Shown here in pieces: positions 6,508 to 6,533 of a DNA stretch of 6,533 bases; the first letter of the stretch is position 1, and the number at the start of each line of letters is the position of its first letter. Position numbers and translations under genes: made by a program. The notes under the pieces were generated by a model. It made no database searches and had not been told where the DNA came from. It saw nothing but the letters and a program-made list of their open reading frames with translations. This stretch comes from an uncultured Planctomycetaceae bacterium (GTDB lineage Bacteria > Planctomycetota > Planctomycetia > Pirellulales > Lacipirellulaceae): assembly GCA_937860165.1 (NCBI GenBank), contig CALMBE010000082.1:1-6533 (forward strand). The letters run 5' to 3'.

Positions 6508-6533
6508 AAAACCACAGAGCCACGGAGGACACT
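6508..6533 (+). repeat. Start of a CACAGAG-type dispersed repeat, cut by the edge
   Basis: ACCACAGAGCCACGGAGGAC followed by ACT shows a short internal periodicity (CACAGAGC / CACGGAGG). It resembles the ACCACAGAGACACAGAGG-type repeat that I recall in many environmental bacteria, often just upstream of small GxxExxY-protein genes. Only its first 26 bases are in the window, so identity rests on recalled similarity. Confidence 0.45.

Overview
The window holds three convincing protein genes, one small mobile element and two short unannotated tails. Moderately high GC, a Planctomycete-like GGTGCCATG(C/G)CCAC repeat and large multidomain ATPases make a Planctomycete-type bacterium (Pirellulales-like) the best guess. 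This is an inference from recalled patterns, with no phylogenetic marker gene to confirm it.

Layout. Bases 3-1382 (+) carry the 3' part of a tetratricopeptide-repeat protein with a very basic tail; its true start lies outside the window. Bases 1383-1813 have no credible gene. They contain a textbook miniature inverted-repeat element (1638-1781, 144 bp) with CAGGGCC-ended terminal inverted repeats, flanked exactly by a perfect 10-bp target duplication (ACTTGAACAG). Each arm of the element folds into its own hairpin, and the two hairpins differ by paired, compensatory changes. Bases 1814-3652 (-) encode a 612-residue GHKL (Bergerat-fold, Hsp90/MutL/MORC-like) ATPase with an internal Ig-like beta-sandwich. 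Bases 3751-6426 (+) encode an 891-residue SWI2/SNF2 ATPase with two N-terminal SWIM-type zinc fingers. Bases 6427-6533 are non-coding and end in ACCACAGAGCCACGGAGGAC, which resembles a dispersed bacterial repeat.

How the genes may work together. The GHKL ATPase and the SNF2 protein are divergently transcribed from a 98-bp shared control region, so they are likely co-regulated partners. GHKL ATPases act as ATP-driven clamps, SNF2 proteins translocate on duplex DNA, and SWIM fingers bind DNA or protein. A DNA-remodelling, DNA-surveillance or anti-phage role is therefore plausible. It recalls the described association of prokaryotic MORC-like ATPases with helicases in restriction-like loci. No nuclease, methylase or other effector is visible here, so any defence role is inference. 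The TPR gene is convergent with the ATPase gene and separated from it by the mobile element, so it is probably unrelated.
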